From positions 46,263,135 to 46,327,134 of the forward strand of contig CM051517.1 in assembly GCA_028015205.1 (NCBI GenBank): a stretch of DNA of 64,000 bases, in the 5' to 3' direction. The notes below the pieces were generated by a model. It did no database searches, had not been told where the DNA came from, and saw only the letters and a list, made by a program, of their open reading frames with translations. Within the stretch, counting starts at the first letter, position 1. Each line of letters opens with the position of its first letter. Below are positions 1-11,480 of the stretch, piece by piece. This DNA is from Mytilisepta virgata (taxonomy: Eukaryota > Mollusca > Bivalvia > Mytilida > Mytilidae). The translations under genes were made by a program, and so were the position numbers.

Positions 1-889
1 AGGTCAATGGTCAAGGTCATCGAAAAAGCCGTTAGCAACCGATGTAAAAGTACCTAGCAACCATATATATTTATGTTCAGGGACCTATTTTAGAGCTGTA
101 GAGGTCAAAATCTTAGGTCAATGGTCAAGGTTATTGTGACAGTCCTATATTTTGACTATACAAGTCAAAATAGAAGGTCAACAGTCATGCTTAATAGCCT
201 TAATTGCAATTTGACACGGGAAAGACCTTGCAATTGTTCTCTGAACAATTGTCTTTTGGTCCCATTTAAAAATGGTATTGGACATGTCCATACCTGGTCC
301 AAGATGGCCACCAGTGGGGAACATAGTTTAACATTGGACACTCACCTGATCCCAGATGGATACTAGCAGGGAACATAGTTTAACATTTGACCCAATGGGG
401 AAATGTATTCAAATATCTTCTCTGAAACCGCTGGGCTAATTTGAACCACACTTGGTCACAATAGTCCGGATTGGATGGTCCAATTAAAAAATTGTATCTG
501 ACATGTTCAGACCTGATCCAAGACGGCCACCAGCAGGGAACATAGTTTAACATTGGACCCCATGGGGAAATGTATTCAAAGATCAATTAAGTTCTCTTCT
601 GAATCTACTGTACCAATTGGAACCACACTTGGTTACAATGATCCTTGGGTGGTCCCCTTTAAAAAATTGTATCCAACACGTATGCTCCAACTGAAAGAAC
701 ACTGCCAGCAGGGAACATGATTTAACAGTTGACTCTTATGAAACTACTATACCAATTGGAACCAAACTAATTTACAATTGTTCTTGGATAGTCCCCATTA
801 AAAACTATCTGACAGGTCCACATTACATCCTATGCCAGCAGAGTGGTGTATCCAGGTGAGCTATACAGGCTCCTGGGAGCCTCTAGTTT
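1..889 (+). mobile_element. HINE-like element, 3' part (copy 1)
   Basis: This is the 3' part of a non-coding element whose 5' end lies outside the window. It begins in a roughly 112-bp repeat (last unit), continues through degenerate units built around 'gggaacatagtttaacattgg', and ends with a subterminal CCAGGTGAGC, a GGCTCCTGGGAGCC hairpin and CTAG at 883-886. By eye it is almost identical to 22765-23646. Short asymmetric inverted ends, a hairpin before CTRR and an internal tandem core match the known structure of Helentron-associated elements (HINEs). No coding capacity is visible; open frames here are chance. Confidence 0.75.
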
Positions 890-2777
890 TAACAATAAAA
901 TTTAGTTTTTTTCATGTATTTTCTTAAAATTAATCAAATCTTTAAGTATACAAGCATAAAACAGTTCACAAGAGGGAAATATGCTCATATTACATCAAAA
1001 TATGTCAAATTTACATTTTATGTCATTGTCTGTGAGTTATGACCCAGGGTATCAAAACCCCCTCCTTTGAATATTTGTTCAATACATTTGATTCACATGT
1101 CAGAAATAGACAAACGAGGTATCGTTTTATTCGTAATTGTCTGTAGATTGAGAAAATTTATTCTTATTTTGAAAATAAGGGTATCACGAATGCCTTAAGA
1201 ATGCAAACAACAGTTTCGTATAAAATTCCAGTGATTTTTCCCTAAATATATTATGTCATAGGTATGGAATTCCCTCTATTTATAAGTTCTAGATATTGAT
1301 TTCTGATTGTTTTTTGGTTTCATTATTTAAATTAGAGTCTTGGCTTTATTTTAAGTTTAAAAAAATGCATGAAATGTAAAAAAGTAATTATTTTCATAAA
1401 AGTTTTATTAATGGGAGACTACTCTGAAAACATCCAAAAATAGTGTAGGTGAAAACACAACATTTTTATACCACTTCATGTAGCAATTTTAAAAGGGGGC
1501 GAATGTACCCTGAAACTACATGTGCTGAAACCAGTTGAATGTGTACTTTGGAAAACACATATACTCAGTTCTCTAAAGTACGCAGGAGTCTTTGCTAGGA
1601 TGCTCTGAGGTTGGTCTGTTTTTGAAATATTTGAAGGGAGGAGGCCTATTTTTTGTCAGTTATCTTTCTGTAATGGTAAGAATTTGGAAAGGAATTCCTT
1701 AAAAATACTTATACAGTGAAAGCTTGAAGAAATATGTTTTATTTGATATATGGTTGTCTATGGGTATATGATACAGCCAATTGTCCAGCTATCAATCTTT
1801 TGAGTATGTTCCTTCAATTCATGACGTCATGAAAAGTTCTAAGAAAAACTGTTGTGTGCACTCTTAAGCTTTGTAGATTGAATCCAAGCAAGCAATGCAA
1901 ATTTATGGACTTAAATCGGAAACTACTTTTTCAGGTTTCTTTTAAATAGCTAATATGGTTTTGCATACTTGCCAACAAATAAATAAGAGAAACCCTGTGA
2001 AAATTGGTAATGGGTCTTGGTACCACTTAAGGTCTGCAGTGGGTCAAATGCAAAGCCCTTGTAGAGGTACAGAGGTGGGCTAATCCTCCAACCTGAAAAA
2101 TGAATTTTAAATTATTTGATGGTGTTTCCACAGTAATTTGACACTTCTGGGTGAAAAATAAAGATATTTTAGATGATTTTACTTCTGTTATGGAAAAAGA
2201 TAGGCACGGAATGTTTTTCCTGAGAAATTAAAAAATCATGGAGAATATTACTATCAACCCAGTGAGGGTCAAATTCCTGGAGGCTCAGGGTGAAATTCTG
2301 AGGACTGGCATGGTTTGGCAAAAAAAAAAATCACAAAATTCAAGATTTCCCTATTCTAAGAAAGAAACTTGTTAAAAATGAAATAACCCATACAAAAATA
2401 TGTAAACTAGGGAGCATCTTAGAATATGAAAACAGAATATCGTATTATATTTCAATTTTCTTTTATAACTTTGAATTTTCAATACATTTATATGAATATT
2501 CCTTAAATAAACAGCAAAACAGATAACAGAAAAAGTCAAAGATGACATACAAATCAATCAATGCCACCCATTAGACAGAACCCTGGACAAAAATCACATA
2601 AAATTACACAAAACACAAATAATAAATGCCACAGAGAGTTTGAAAGTTTTACCCTACCGGGTAAATTCATTTATTCTTTTGTGTTATAGTAAAAATTCAG
2701 AGTGTTTAGAATACTGAAATTCCCAAATTTTGAAAAGTTTGAAGAAAGAACACAAAATGAAAAACACTTGAATTTTT
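890..2777. other. AT-rich non-coding stretch, no gene seen
   Basis: I see no supportable exon, RNA gene or complete repeat here. The DNA is AT-rich with short homopolymers. It separates two HINE-like elements and may be intronic or intergenic; the missing 5' exons of the GMC gene further right could lie here or outside the window, but none was recognised. Confidence 0.4.
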
Positions 2778-4387
2778 AGCTCACCTGTCCTAAAAAGACA
2801 TGTGAGCTTTTGCTATCTCTTGGCGTCTGTTGTCCGTAAAGATCTTCTCTTCTGAAACCACCGAACCAATTACAGCCATACTTAGACTGAATGATCCTTA
2901 GGGTATCTATAATAAAAAATATGTTTTATTTTATTGTCGTTGAGAAACATGGCCGCCATGGCTAAAAGTAGAACATAGTGGGTAAATTGCTTATATCTCA
3001 AGAACTAAAGCATTTAGATTAAAACTGACTGCGGTAAAAATGTTCATCAGTTCAAGATCTACCAGCCATGAAATTTTCAGATGAATCGGTGAACCTTTTG
3101 TTGGGTTATTGCCTCTGAATTGTTAATTTTAAGGAAATTTTGCAGTTTTAGGTTATTATCTTGAATATTATTATAGATAAAGAATAATTGTAAACAGCAA
3201 AAATGTTCAACAAAGTAAGATCTACAAATAAGTCAACATGACCAAAATCATTGATTTACCCCTTATAGAAGTTTTTGCCCTTTAAAGACGGCTTCCAGCC
3301 TAAACTTTCCTTTAAAGATCTTTTTATTCTCAAACCACTGGGCCAATTGAGACCAGACTTTGGTGGAATGGTCCTTGGGTGGCCCCCTTCCAAAATTATG
3401 TCTGGCATCCTCGACCTCCAACTGACATGTCTGCTGTTACTAAAAATAGAAAAAAAAAGGGGGGGATTTCAAAAATCTTATATGAAACTACAAGGCCAGT
3501 TGGAACCAAAGCTGGCAGTAATGGTTCTTAGGAGGTTCTCTTTCAGAAATATGTCCAATGACCCGGACTGTTAACCAAGATGGCCGCCACAGCCAAACTT
3601 AGTTTAACAGAGGGCGCTATGGGAAAATTCATTGAAAGATCTTCTTGTCTGAAAAAACTTGACATATTGGAGCAGGACTTGGCAGCATTGGTCCTTAGGA
3701 GGTACTTTTTCAGAAATGTGTCTGATTTCGTGGACTGTGAACCAAGATGGCCGGCACAGCAGAACTTAGTTTAACATAGGACCCTATGGGAAATTCACTC
3801 AAAAATCTTCTCGTCTGAAACCACTAAGCCAATTAGAATTAGACTTGGTAGCAATGGTCCTTAGATGGTCCTCTTTCAGAATTTTTTGCAATGACCCAGA
3901 CTGTCAACCAAGATGGCTGCCACACCCAAACTTAGTTTAACATAGGGCCCTATGGAAAAATTCATTGAAAAATCTTCTTGTCTGAAACCACTTGACATAT
4001 TGGAGCCAGACTTGGCAGCATTGGTCATTAGGAGGTCCTCTTTCAGAAATGTGTCTGATCACCTGGATTGTTAACCAAGGTGGCTGCCACACCGAACTTT
4101 GTTAAATATTGGACCCTATAGGAAAATTCATTTAAAAATCTTCTTGTCTGAAACCGCTTAGCCAGTTGGAACAAGACTTAGCAGAAATGGTCATTAGATG
4201 GTTCTCTTTTAGAAATATATCTGTTGACCTGGACTGTCAACCAAGATAACTGCCACAGCTGAAATTAGTTTAACATAGAATCCTATAGAAAAACCAACCA
4301 AATTGACTGCAACACTTACATTTTTAGGTCTGCTCAAGGTGTAAAGTTAAATCCAGGTGAGTGATACAGGCTCTGGAGAGCCACTAG
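2778..4387 (+). mobile_element. HINE-like element (copy 2), complete
   Basis: The 5' end is TTTTT followed by AGCTCACCTG and a conserved leader (CATGTGAGC... CTTGGCGTC). The 3' end carries subterminal CCAGGTGAG, a GGCTCtggaGAGCC hairpin and CTAG at 4384-4387. The interior (about 3290-4260) is a tandem array of divergent units of about 190 bp, recognisable by 'aagatggc(c/t)gcc', 'agtttaacatag', 'aatcttcttgtctgaaacc' and 'ggtccttaggaggt'. The open frames within it are translations of this repeat, not genes. Confidence 0.8.
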
Positions 4388-4409
4388 TTAAAGTAATTAA
4401 CCCCCATAT

Positions 4410-4578
4410 ATAAATATATTTATGTACTATTAGCGGAAGGATTTCATATTATTATAATAACAATAGAAAACAACCGGTTTTGTGATAAGGACAGTATAAA
4501 TTGACAGGTGAACTATTTTAAGTATCGAGAAGGGCGGTGACCACATTTGAGAGGACGTCTCGTTTGGTACTTCAGAAG
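4410..4578 (+). repeat. Split direct repeat A1 of the DIRS-order element
   Basis: This 169-bp block recurs at 7514-7682 with essentially the same sequence (from 'ataaatatatttatg' to 'ggtacttcagaag'). With the B1/B2 pair downstream it gives the order A1 - coding - B1 - A2 - B2, the split-direct-repeat layout known for PAT and Ngaro elements. Confidence 0.85.
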
Positions 4579-4593
4579 GGGTGTGACTAAACA

Positions 4594-4795
4594 TCGAGTT
4601 CGAGTTCGAGTTAGAGTTAGAGTTAAAGTTCGAGTTAGAGTTCGAGTTACAGTTCGAGTTAGAGTTCGAGTTCGAGTTAAAGTTCGAGTTAGAGTTCGAG
4701 TTAGAGTTCGAGTTCAAGTTAATCTTCGAGTTAACTCGAGATATTGATTTCTATGTCATTTATCGAGTTGCATGTCGAGTTAAAATTCGAGTTAC
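4594..4795. repeat. GAGTTC/GAGTTA hexanucleotide tract
   Basis: A microsatellite-like run of six-base units (gagttc, gagtta, aagttc) lies just downstream of repeat A1. Because the period is six it stays open in several frames and gives artificial Asn-Ser and Val-Arg dipeptide translations. I read it as a simple repeat inside the retroelement, not a gene. Confidence 0.85.
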
Positions 4796-5549
4796 GGATT
4801 AAGTTTAGGGGGAGGGAGGTAATAAATATTGCCTGTACATAGGCTAAAAAATCGCTAAATTTTTTGACACCCCCATAAAGATATCTCTACCCAGATCCAG
4901 AAAAATAAGCTATTATTTTCGTCTTTTTGAACTCACCCTCCAAAAATACCTGCATTTTTTGGGACCCCTAAAGAATATAGCAAAATCGAGAAATAAATAG
5001 TACTAGCCTACGTGCAGAACATTTTGCAAAGTACCCCCCCCCCCTTTTTTGGATTAAGTTATTGTGCGTAGAGTTTTATCCTTCGCCGTTTATAATCATC
5101 TGGACACCGAATATAGCTATCAAATGCATGTGGATCCTGTATAATTAAAAAAAGTTTTTTTTTCAATACTTCCTTAAAATAATCCGTACACTGAATTGTG
5201 GGATTTAAAATTGTGATACAAAACTATATCCTTCAAAATAATATAAACGTGAATAGTTTAGGAACCATTTTATTGTTTATTGTTTTTTATATTGCGTATT
5301 TGAATGACGCGGAAGCCAAACCACATCGCCTATGTTACTAAAAACAGAGCATATGGGTCAGACAGTAGTTTTGAAAATTATCTCAGAAGAAATGTCTTTT
5401 AGAGAAAATCTGGCAAGTTAAAAACGATCAGAAGGAGAAGATCTACTTGCGTTTAATTTTTTGTAGAAATCGTATTACTCGTCTTGGAGTTATTGTCCCC
5501 TGAATTTAGCTTTTTAGCTTTTTAGCTTTTTGTTATTGTTTTTTTAATA

Positions 5550-5800
5550 TAAAAATCTTCTCCTCTAAAACTACAGGGCCAATTGCAACCGAAAAATGGT
5601 TATAATAGTTACGGGATGGTCCCCTTTAAACTTTTTATCTGGTGTGTTCGTCCGTCATCCAAGATTGCCGTCACGGCCCGACATAATTAAACTTAGGATC
5701 CTATGGGGAATACAATTTGAAGATCTCCTCTGAAACTGCTAGGCCTATTGGAACCAAACTTCGGTGGAAAATTCCTTGGGTGGTCCCCTTCTAAAAATAT
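5550..5800 (+). repeat. HINE core-repeat fragment at the gap edge
   Basis: The stretch contains the HINE core phrases 'aatcttctcctctaaaac', 'ccaattgcaacc' and 'aagattgccgtcacgg', then runs straight into the run of Ns. No element end is present, so either the element continues in the gap or the scaffold join is made inside a repeat. Confidence 0.6.
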
Positions 5801-5900
5801 NNNNNNNNNNNNNNNNNNNNNNNNNNNNNNNNNNNNNNNNNNNNNNNNNNNNNNNNNNNNNNNNNNNNNNNNNNNNNNNNNNNNNNNNNNNNNNNNNNNN
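5801..5900. other. Assembly gap, 100 N
   Basis: Exactly 100 Ns, the usual placeholder for a gap of unknown size. A HINE core lies on the left edge and the retroelement RT on the right edge, so the true distance and even adjacency of the two sides are uncertain. Confidence 0.98.
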
Positions 5901-6517
5901 TCGGGCTTGTAAAGGAAGTATCTTACAAACCATATGTAGTTAACCCATTATCCGTTTCAGTCAATTCTAGAGGTAAAGAAAGACTAATTTTAGATCTTAG
6001 ACACGTAAACAAACATGTTGTTTTAAACAAAATCAAATTTGAAGATTGGCGCACAGTGTCACAATATATTAGTTCAGATTGTTATGGATTTATTTTTGAC
6101 CTAAAATCTGGTTACCATCACCTTGATATTTTCCACACCTTTCAACAGTATTTAGGTTTTTCATGGGTTAAAGATAATGTAGTTAAATTTTACATGTTTA
6201 CTGTATTGCCTTTTGGATTAAGTGTTAGTGGATATATTTTTACTAAGGTAGTACGCCAACTTGTAAAACATTGGCGTTTAAACAATATTAAAATCGTGGT
6301 CTACCTAGATGATGGTTTCGGAGTGGCAGAAAATTTTGAATTATGTTCAAAACATGCTGAGAAAGTAAAATCAGATCTTGTAGCTTCAGGTTTTGTGCCA
6401 AACAAAGACAAGTGTGTCTGGAATCCAGTACAAGTCTTGGTGTGGTTAGGTTTTGTGTGGAATTTGGTAAATATCCATAAATTACTTCCGTTTTGCCTGC
6501 AAATGAACTTTATGTGA
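5901..6517 (+). pseudogene. Reverse transcriptase of a DIRS-order retroelement, partial
   Basis: The reading frame is open from the gap edge (about 5903). Visible motifs are LILDLRHVNKHV (RT motif 1/2 region), FDLKSGYHHLDI (motif A, catalytic Asp), LPFGLSVSGYIFTKV (motif B) and YLDDG (motif C, the YxDD box). These fit the Ty3/DIRS-type RT. The 5' part, including any gag, is in or beyond the gap. The RT frame ends near 6490 where the next frame starts, and no RNase H region is seen between RT and recombinase, so an internal deletion has probably joined the two. It is part of the element spanning 4410-8087. Confidence 0.85.
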
Positions 6518-7329
6518 GTCTTTACCTTCAGAACTTAATTCAAACCAAACAACATTACAGTACCATTGAAGCCGCATTTTATGGAATAAAGTGGGCTCAT
6601 AAACTAGCTGCGGTATCTGATCCGTGTGAATCTCCGGTTGTACAAAGTTTGGTTGACTCTGCTAAGCGGCTTTTAAATAGACCAGTTAAGAAAAAAGTGG
6701 CTGTTCAACCAGACGTTTTGATTACACTTTTTAATTCATTTTATGGAGATGGCTGTAATTTGAAAAATTTACGTTTACTGGCTATGTGTTTCTTATCTTA
6801 TTTTGGTTTTTTGAGATACGACGAACTTTGTCATTTACAAGCTGTGAATCTCATTTTTAAAGAGAATTATTTAGATGTTTATGTTGTAAAAAGTAAGACA
6901 GATTGTTACCGTAAAGGGAATCATATTCTTATTTCAAAATTAGAGAGTAATATTTGCCCTGTCAAAATTTTGTCTAGATATTTAGAGTTAGCAAATATCG
7001 ATTTATCATCAGATATGTACATTTTCAGACCTTTGACTTATTGTAAAAGTTCAGATAAGTACATTTTGAGAAAGAAAAATATTTGCCTGTCATATACACG
7101 TTCAAGAGAAATTGTTAGAGATGCTTTAGAATTTATAGGTCTAGACTCTACTAAATTTGGCACCCACAGTTTTAGAGCGGGCGGAGCTACAGCTGCCGCC
7201 AATAATAATGTATCAGATAGACTTTTTAAGATACATGGTAGATGGAAATCGGAATTGGCAAAGGATGGATATGTTTCAGAAAATTTAAAAAAGAGATTAT
7301 CAGTTTCTAAAAACTTGGGTATTATATAA
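6505..7329 (+). CDS. Tyrosine recombinase of a DIRS-order retroelement
   Basis: The protein is about 275 residues with a SAM-like N-terminal region and a tyrosine-recombinase catalytic core. Visible catalytic signatures are the first Arg in FLRYDEL, the HxxR box in THSFRAGG, a His in IHGRWKS and a C-terminal Tyr in KDGYV. DIRS-order elements use this enzyme instead of a DDE integrase to insert a circular DNA intermediate, which fits the split direct repeats around it. The frame is intact from at least 6505 to the stop at 7327-7329; the true start is uncertain because the region joins the RT frame after a probable deletion. The combination of RT and tyrosine recombinase is diagnostic of the order; the family (PAT-like or Ngaro-like) is inferred from repeat layout. 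Confidence 0.85.
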   Translation, partial: ELYVSLYLQNLIQTKQHYSTIEAAFYGIKWAHKLAAVSDPCESPVVQSLVDSAKRLLNRPVKKKVAVQPDVLITLFNSFYGDGCNLKNLRLLAMCFLSYFGFLRYDELCHLQAVNLIFKENYLDVYVVKSKTDCYRKGNHILISKLESNICPVKILSRYLELANIDLSSDMYIFRPLTYCKSSDKYILRKKNICLSYTRSREIVRDALEFIGLDSTKFGTHSFRAGGATAAANNNVSDRLFKIHGRWKSELAKDGYVSENLKKRLSVSKNLGII

Positions 7330-7349
7330 TTCTTTCTTTGTTCTTTCGA

Positions 7350-7517
7350 TTTTGGTCAACGCACCTGTCAGAATCTAACATAATGATTTTGTTGATTCTT
7401 TCTGGCCTAAACAATAATGTTCCACTAATTGTGTTGGTGTAAGTTCTAATGTGAAATACTGGAGCTTGGGTACATAAATATTTTATGTTCGGTTGAACTT
7501 GGTGAATTAGAAAATAA
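7350..7517 (+). repeat. Split direct repeat B1
   Basis: It runs from 'ttttggtcaacgcacctg' to 'ggtgaattagaaaata' and is repeated at 7921-8087. It abuts A2 with about 4 bp of overlap, 20 bp after the recombinase stop. Confidence 0.85.
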
Positions 7518-7682
7518 ATATATTTATGTACTATTAGCGGAAGGATTTCATATTATTATAATAACAATAGAAAACAACCGGTTTTGTGATAAGGACAGTA
7601 TAAATTGACAGGTGAACTATTTTAAGTATCGAGAAGGGCGGTGACCACATTTGAGAGGACGTCTCGTTTGGTACTTCAGAAG
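7514..7682 (+). repeat. Split direct repeat A2
   Basis: Second copy of the 169-bp block seen at 4410-4578. It lies between B1 and B2 as expected for a PAT/Ngaro-type terminus. Confidence 0.85.
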
Positions 7683-7920
7683 TTAAATTTAGAAGCATAT
7701 ATGCTATTGTACTTTTTGTCGTGTGTTTATATGAAATAATTTTTGTATTTATGATTCTATTGTTTTTTGTAGATTGGTATTAATTTTGTCAGTGTTCGTT
7801 ATGAGTGTAGTGGACATTATTATGAACTGGTGAGATGTTGAGAAGTGAGATTATTATTGAATATTGTTTGTATTTGAATAATAAATGAAGTTTTGATTTT
7901 GGTCACCGCACCTGTCAGAA

Positions 7921-8087
7921 TTTTGGTCAACGCACCTGTCAGAATCTAACATAATGATTTTGTTGATTCTTTCTGGCCTAAACAATAATGTTCCACTAAT
8001 TGTGTTGGTGTAAGTTCTAATGTGAAATACTGGAGCTTGGGTACATAAATATTTTATGTTCGGTTGAACTTGGTGAATTAGAAAATA
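7921..8087 (+). repeat. Split direct repeat B2, 3' end of the element
   Basis: Second copy of B1. A 25-bp partial duplicate of its beginning (gattttggtcaccgcacctg) sits immediately before it at 7896-7920. The element therefore ends about 195 bp upstream of a GMC gene exon, inside that gene's intron if upstream exons exist. Confidence 0.8.
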
Positions 8088-8281
8088 ATCAAAAATAAAA
8101 ACAATGACACCCTGAACAGGCAGACTGAAATGTTTTTTTTTTTCATAAATTCACCAACAATTTAATAGACTGTTATCTCAGGATCTGTTAGTTGTTTTAT
8201 CAGACTTCTTGGTTTTCCATCCAACTAATTTTTGCCATATTTGTCTACATTCATAACAAGGATTTCTATTTGTAATTTTAG

Positions 8282-8432
8282 ATTCCTGTACAAGCTGATC
8301 TACCTGTTGGGGAAAATTTACAAGATCATATTTTTATTTCTGTTGGTATAAAAACAAATGTTTCATATGCTATAGACTTTGAAAGAGCATCTAGCATAAG
8401 ATCATTATTAGAGTATTTTATTTTGGGAAAAG
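8282..8432 (+). CDS. GMC oxidoreductase (choline dehydrogenase-like), internal exon
   Basis: First recognisable exon of a flavin-dependent GMC oxidoreductase. The exon begins after a 'ttttag' acceptor and ends before 'gtaact'. It encodes IPVQADLPVGENLQDHI, the family's typical segment after the FAD-binding part, where the conserved GxNLxDH stretch lies. The exon is 151 nt and leaves one base that completes a Gly codon in the next exon. Members are usually about 550-600 residues; the five exons here encode roughly the C-terminal 290, so the N-terminal FAD Rossmann motif is upstream or missing. These enzymes oxidise alcohols or choline using FAD; the substrate cannot be read from this part. Confidence 0.85.
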
Positions 8433-9930
8433 GTAACTATGTTTTTCAGTTTTTGCCTGTCATTCAGTTTTACATGATTCAGGGTCATTACTTAACACTA
8501 TTTAGATAAAAATCTTTAATATCTTATGCAAGTTGAATATATGGATGATTTGACAAATTTGGCTACAAAAGATAAAAATATTTATTTTCTCATACAAGTT
8601 GAAAATTTGGATGATTTGACCAAATTAGCGAAAGGAGATAAAAATATTTAATTTCTTATACAAGTTAAATATGTGTATATGGATAATTTGACCAAAGGCT
8701 ACAATTAAAATTTAATCTATGTGCAAAAGGAGCAGCTGAGTCATTCTTATTGGTGGGTAGCAAGGAAGGAATTAGGGAAATTTTTGGGATTAGTTATTCC
8801 TTTTATAACATTGTCTAAATAAGATTAATAAGAAACTATTTGGGGATTATGTTTTGATGTGACTGGACACCTACATTTGTAAATCAAAGATGTTGTTGAC
8901 ATCTTTTGTTCTAGTGTTACGTCACTTTCTTGAGGAAAATAACAGCATTTATTTCACGTTGCCATATCAGTTTTTTTTTTAACTTGAACATCATGTTATT
9001 TAACCACTTTAAATGTAATAATTGACTATAATTTAGTTTTCAGACTATTTGAAATAACCTTAGTGCACATGGTGAATTTTCACTTTTATACCCAATATTT
9101 GTTCGAAGCACATTTTGCAAGCATAATTGTGTGTATCTAAATGGGGTAAAAAACACACTTCACACAGAAACTATTTCATTGAATCACATTCCTAAAATTT
9201 GAAATTACCCAGCATATTGTAAAAATTTAACCACAACTAGACTTTGTAAGAGTTAAAGAGAGAAGTGGGCATGAACTATAGACACTTCTTATAAATGTTT
9301 GAATAGATGATTTTCTCACATCAGTTTACGAATAAACTGCACCAGACGACCTATGATCAGTTGGTACAAATGTTAAAGGTTGTTTTTTCAGGGATGTTTC
9401 ATATGACTTTTAATAACATTTTGACTATAACATAGGAGCCAGTTCTTATTGGTAGTAGAAGCTAAAATATCTTGGAAGAACCAACATTCAGCATGAACAC
9501 TGGCAACCATTGTCATTTAAGGTTGGAGAAGAACACACCTCACAAGTAGTTAGTAGATATATACAGTAAAACCAGAAAACCGGTACCCCTAAAAATCGGT
9601 TCTCACTACATATTGGCCAATTTCTGAAGTCCCTGACAATTTGTAAACAAATATACATAAGTTAAACCTTAAGTAACTGGCCACCCCTTCAAACTGGACA
9701 TCAACCGGTATTTCTTTATTTCTTTAGTTAGAATAAACAAAAATTTGCACCCAAGAAACCAGCCGCACCAATTAAATCAACCAAAGCTTACAGGTTTCTG
9801 TTATGTAAACAATGAAGGTAATCCGGCCAATTGGACACTAAAGTTATACAGTGAACAAGCTAGTGCCATCAATAATTTAAGCAAATGTGATTAACAATAG
9901 TTTTTTGAGGTACATCAATAAAAACAGCTT
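8433..9930. other. GMC intron, left part, with short tandem repeat
   Basis: The intron contains three degenerate units of about 75 bp at roughly 8520-8705 (phrases 'tatacaagtt', 'ggatgatttgaccaaatt', 'gataaaaatattta'). Near 9566-9870 there are possible remains of a TACAGT-ended MITE. No exon was recognised. Confidence 0.5.
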
Positions 9931-9933
9931 TCA

Positions 9934-11240
9934 TGCCAGGTGAGTGATATGGGCCAAAGGCCATGTGAGCTTTTGTCATCACTTGGAGTCCGTCATCCGT
10001 CCACTGGGCCAAATGAAATTAAATTTGGCAGGAAGCATCTATGTAAGGTCCTAAATAAAGTTTCATCTCGATCGTACAACAAACATGGCCGCCATGGGCA
10101 ATTGTTGATTTTGATTGGCTGAGTTTTCAAAAATCTTCTCCTCTGAAATTGCAAGGCCAAATGGAACAAAACTTGACAGGAAGCATATATGGGAGGTTCT
10201 TTATAAAGTTTCCTTATTTCGTCCAATTGGACTACAAATATGGCAGCCATGGGCAGTTCTTGTTTCTGATTGGCTAATATAAAAAAATCTTCTCCTCTGA
10301 AATTGCTTGGCCAAATGGAACTAAACTTAACAGGAAGCATATATAAGAGGTTGTTTACAAAGTTTCCTCATTTCGTCCCCATCGGACAACAAACATGGCC
10401 GTCATGGGCAATTCTTGTTTCTCATTGGTTGATTAAAACATTTTTTTTTTCTGGAACTGCTTGACCAAATGGAATGAAACCTGACAGGAAGCATCTATGG
10501 GAGGTTCTGTACAAAGTCTCCTCATTTTGTCCTGTTCAGACTACAAATATGGCGACCATGGGCAGTTCTTGTTTCTGATTGGCTGATATAAAAAAATCTT
10601 CTTCTCTGAAATCACAGGGCCAAATGGAACAAAACGTGACAAGAAGAATATATGGGAGGTCTTTTATAAAATCTCATTTCATCCTGATTGGACTGCAAAT
10701 GTGGACGCCATGGGCAGTTCTTTTTTTGATTGGTTAATATAAAATAATCTTCTCCTTTGAAGTCACTTGGCCAAATAGAACAAAACTTGACAGGAATCAT
10801 CTATTGGAGGTTGTTTACAAAGTTTCCTCATTTTGTCCCGATCAGGCAACAAACATGGCCTCCATGGGCAATTCTCATTGGTTGATTTAAAAAAAAAATT
10901 TCTGGAACTACTTGGCCAAAACTGTCAGCCAAACTTGACAGGAAGCATCTATGGAAAGTCTTTTATGAAATGACTTTTTTTCATCCTGATTGGATGACAA
11001 GCATGGCTGCGATCGGCAATTCTTGTTTCTGATAGGCTGATATAAAGAAATCTTCTTATCTGAAACCGCTTCGCCAAATGAAACGATACTTGACTAGAAG
11101 CATCTGTTGGAGGTTTTTTACAAAGTTTTCTAATTTTGTCCAGATCATGCGACGACCATGGCCACAATGGGCAATTCGTGTTTCGGGCAATTCGTGTTTC
11201 TGCCAAGTGAGCGATACAGGCTCAGCCCTCTGAGCCTCTC
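9934..11240 (+). mobile_element. HINE-like element (copy 3), unusual 5' end
   Basis: The core consists of repeated units of about 170-200 bp with 'aacaaacatggccgccatgggc', 'aattcttgtttctgattggctga', 'aatcttctcctctgaaa' and 'acttgacaggaagcat'. The 3' end keeps the subterminal GTGAGCGATACAGGCTC, hairpin and GAGCCTCTCG. The 5' end does not have the usual TTTTTAGCTCACC but starts with CCAGGTGAGTGATA, a sequence normally found at the 3' end, fused to the usual 'ggccatgtgagcttttg' leader. It lies in the GMC intron, 86 bp before the next exon. Confidence 0.7.
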
Positions 11241-11325
11241 GTTTGCCATAGCCATTCAAATTTGCTTTTTCATTAAAGAGATATTCATATTTCAAATATA
11301 CTCTTAATTTCCATTGCTTTAACAG

Positions 11326-11480
11326 GTTACTTGACAACTACTGCATTAGAAGCCACACTGTATGCTCATTCCTCAAAGGGAGACAAATCTTCATATCCAG
11401 ACATACAGTTGCATTATATCAGTATCGAGTTTGATAAAGAAATGGCAAAAAAATTTAACCCAAGTAATTTGGACAAAGAG
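11326..11480 (+). CDS. GMC oxidoreductase, exon
   Basis: The exon lies between 'ttaacag' and 'gtaaaaa' and is 155 nt: two bases complete the Gly codon begun in the previous exon, then 51 codons to an in-phase donor. It encodes the less conserved substrate-domain part (GYLTTTALEATLY... and PDIQLHYISIEF), with the family's typical PDIQ(L/F) stretch. Splice phases match both neighbours, which is strong evidence for a real gene. Confidence 0.82.

Noticed and set aside
4430..4747. Asn-Ser and Val-Arg repeat proteins encoded around 4430-4747
   Set aside because: Both are translations of the GAGTTC/GAGTTA hexanucleotide tract in different frames and strands; no splice sites, start context or conserved domain.
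9560..9890. Complete MITE with TACAGT ends in the GMC intron
   Set aside because: The two ends (tacagtaaaacc and agttatacagtg) share too little inverted sequence to support a pair.
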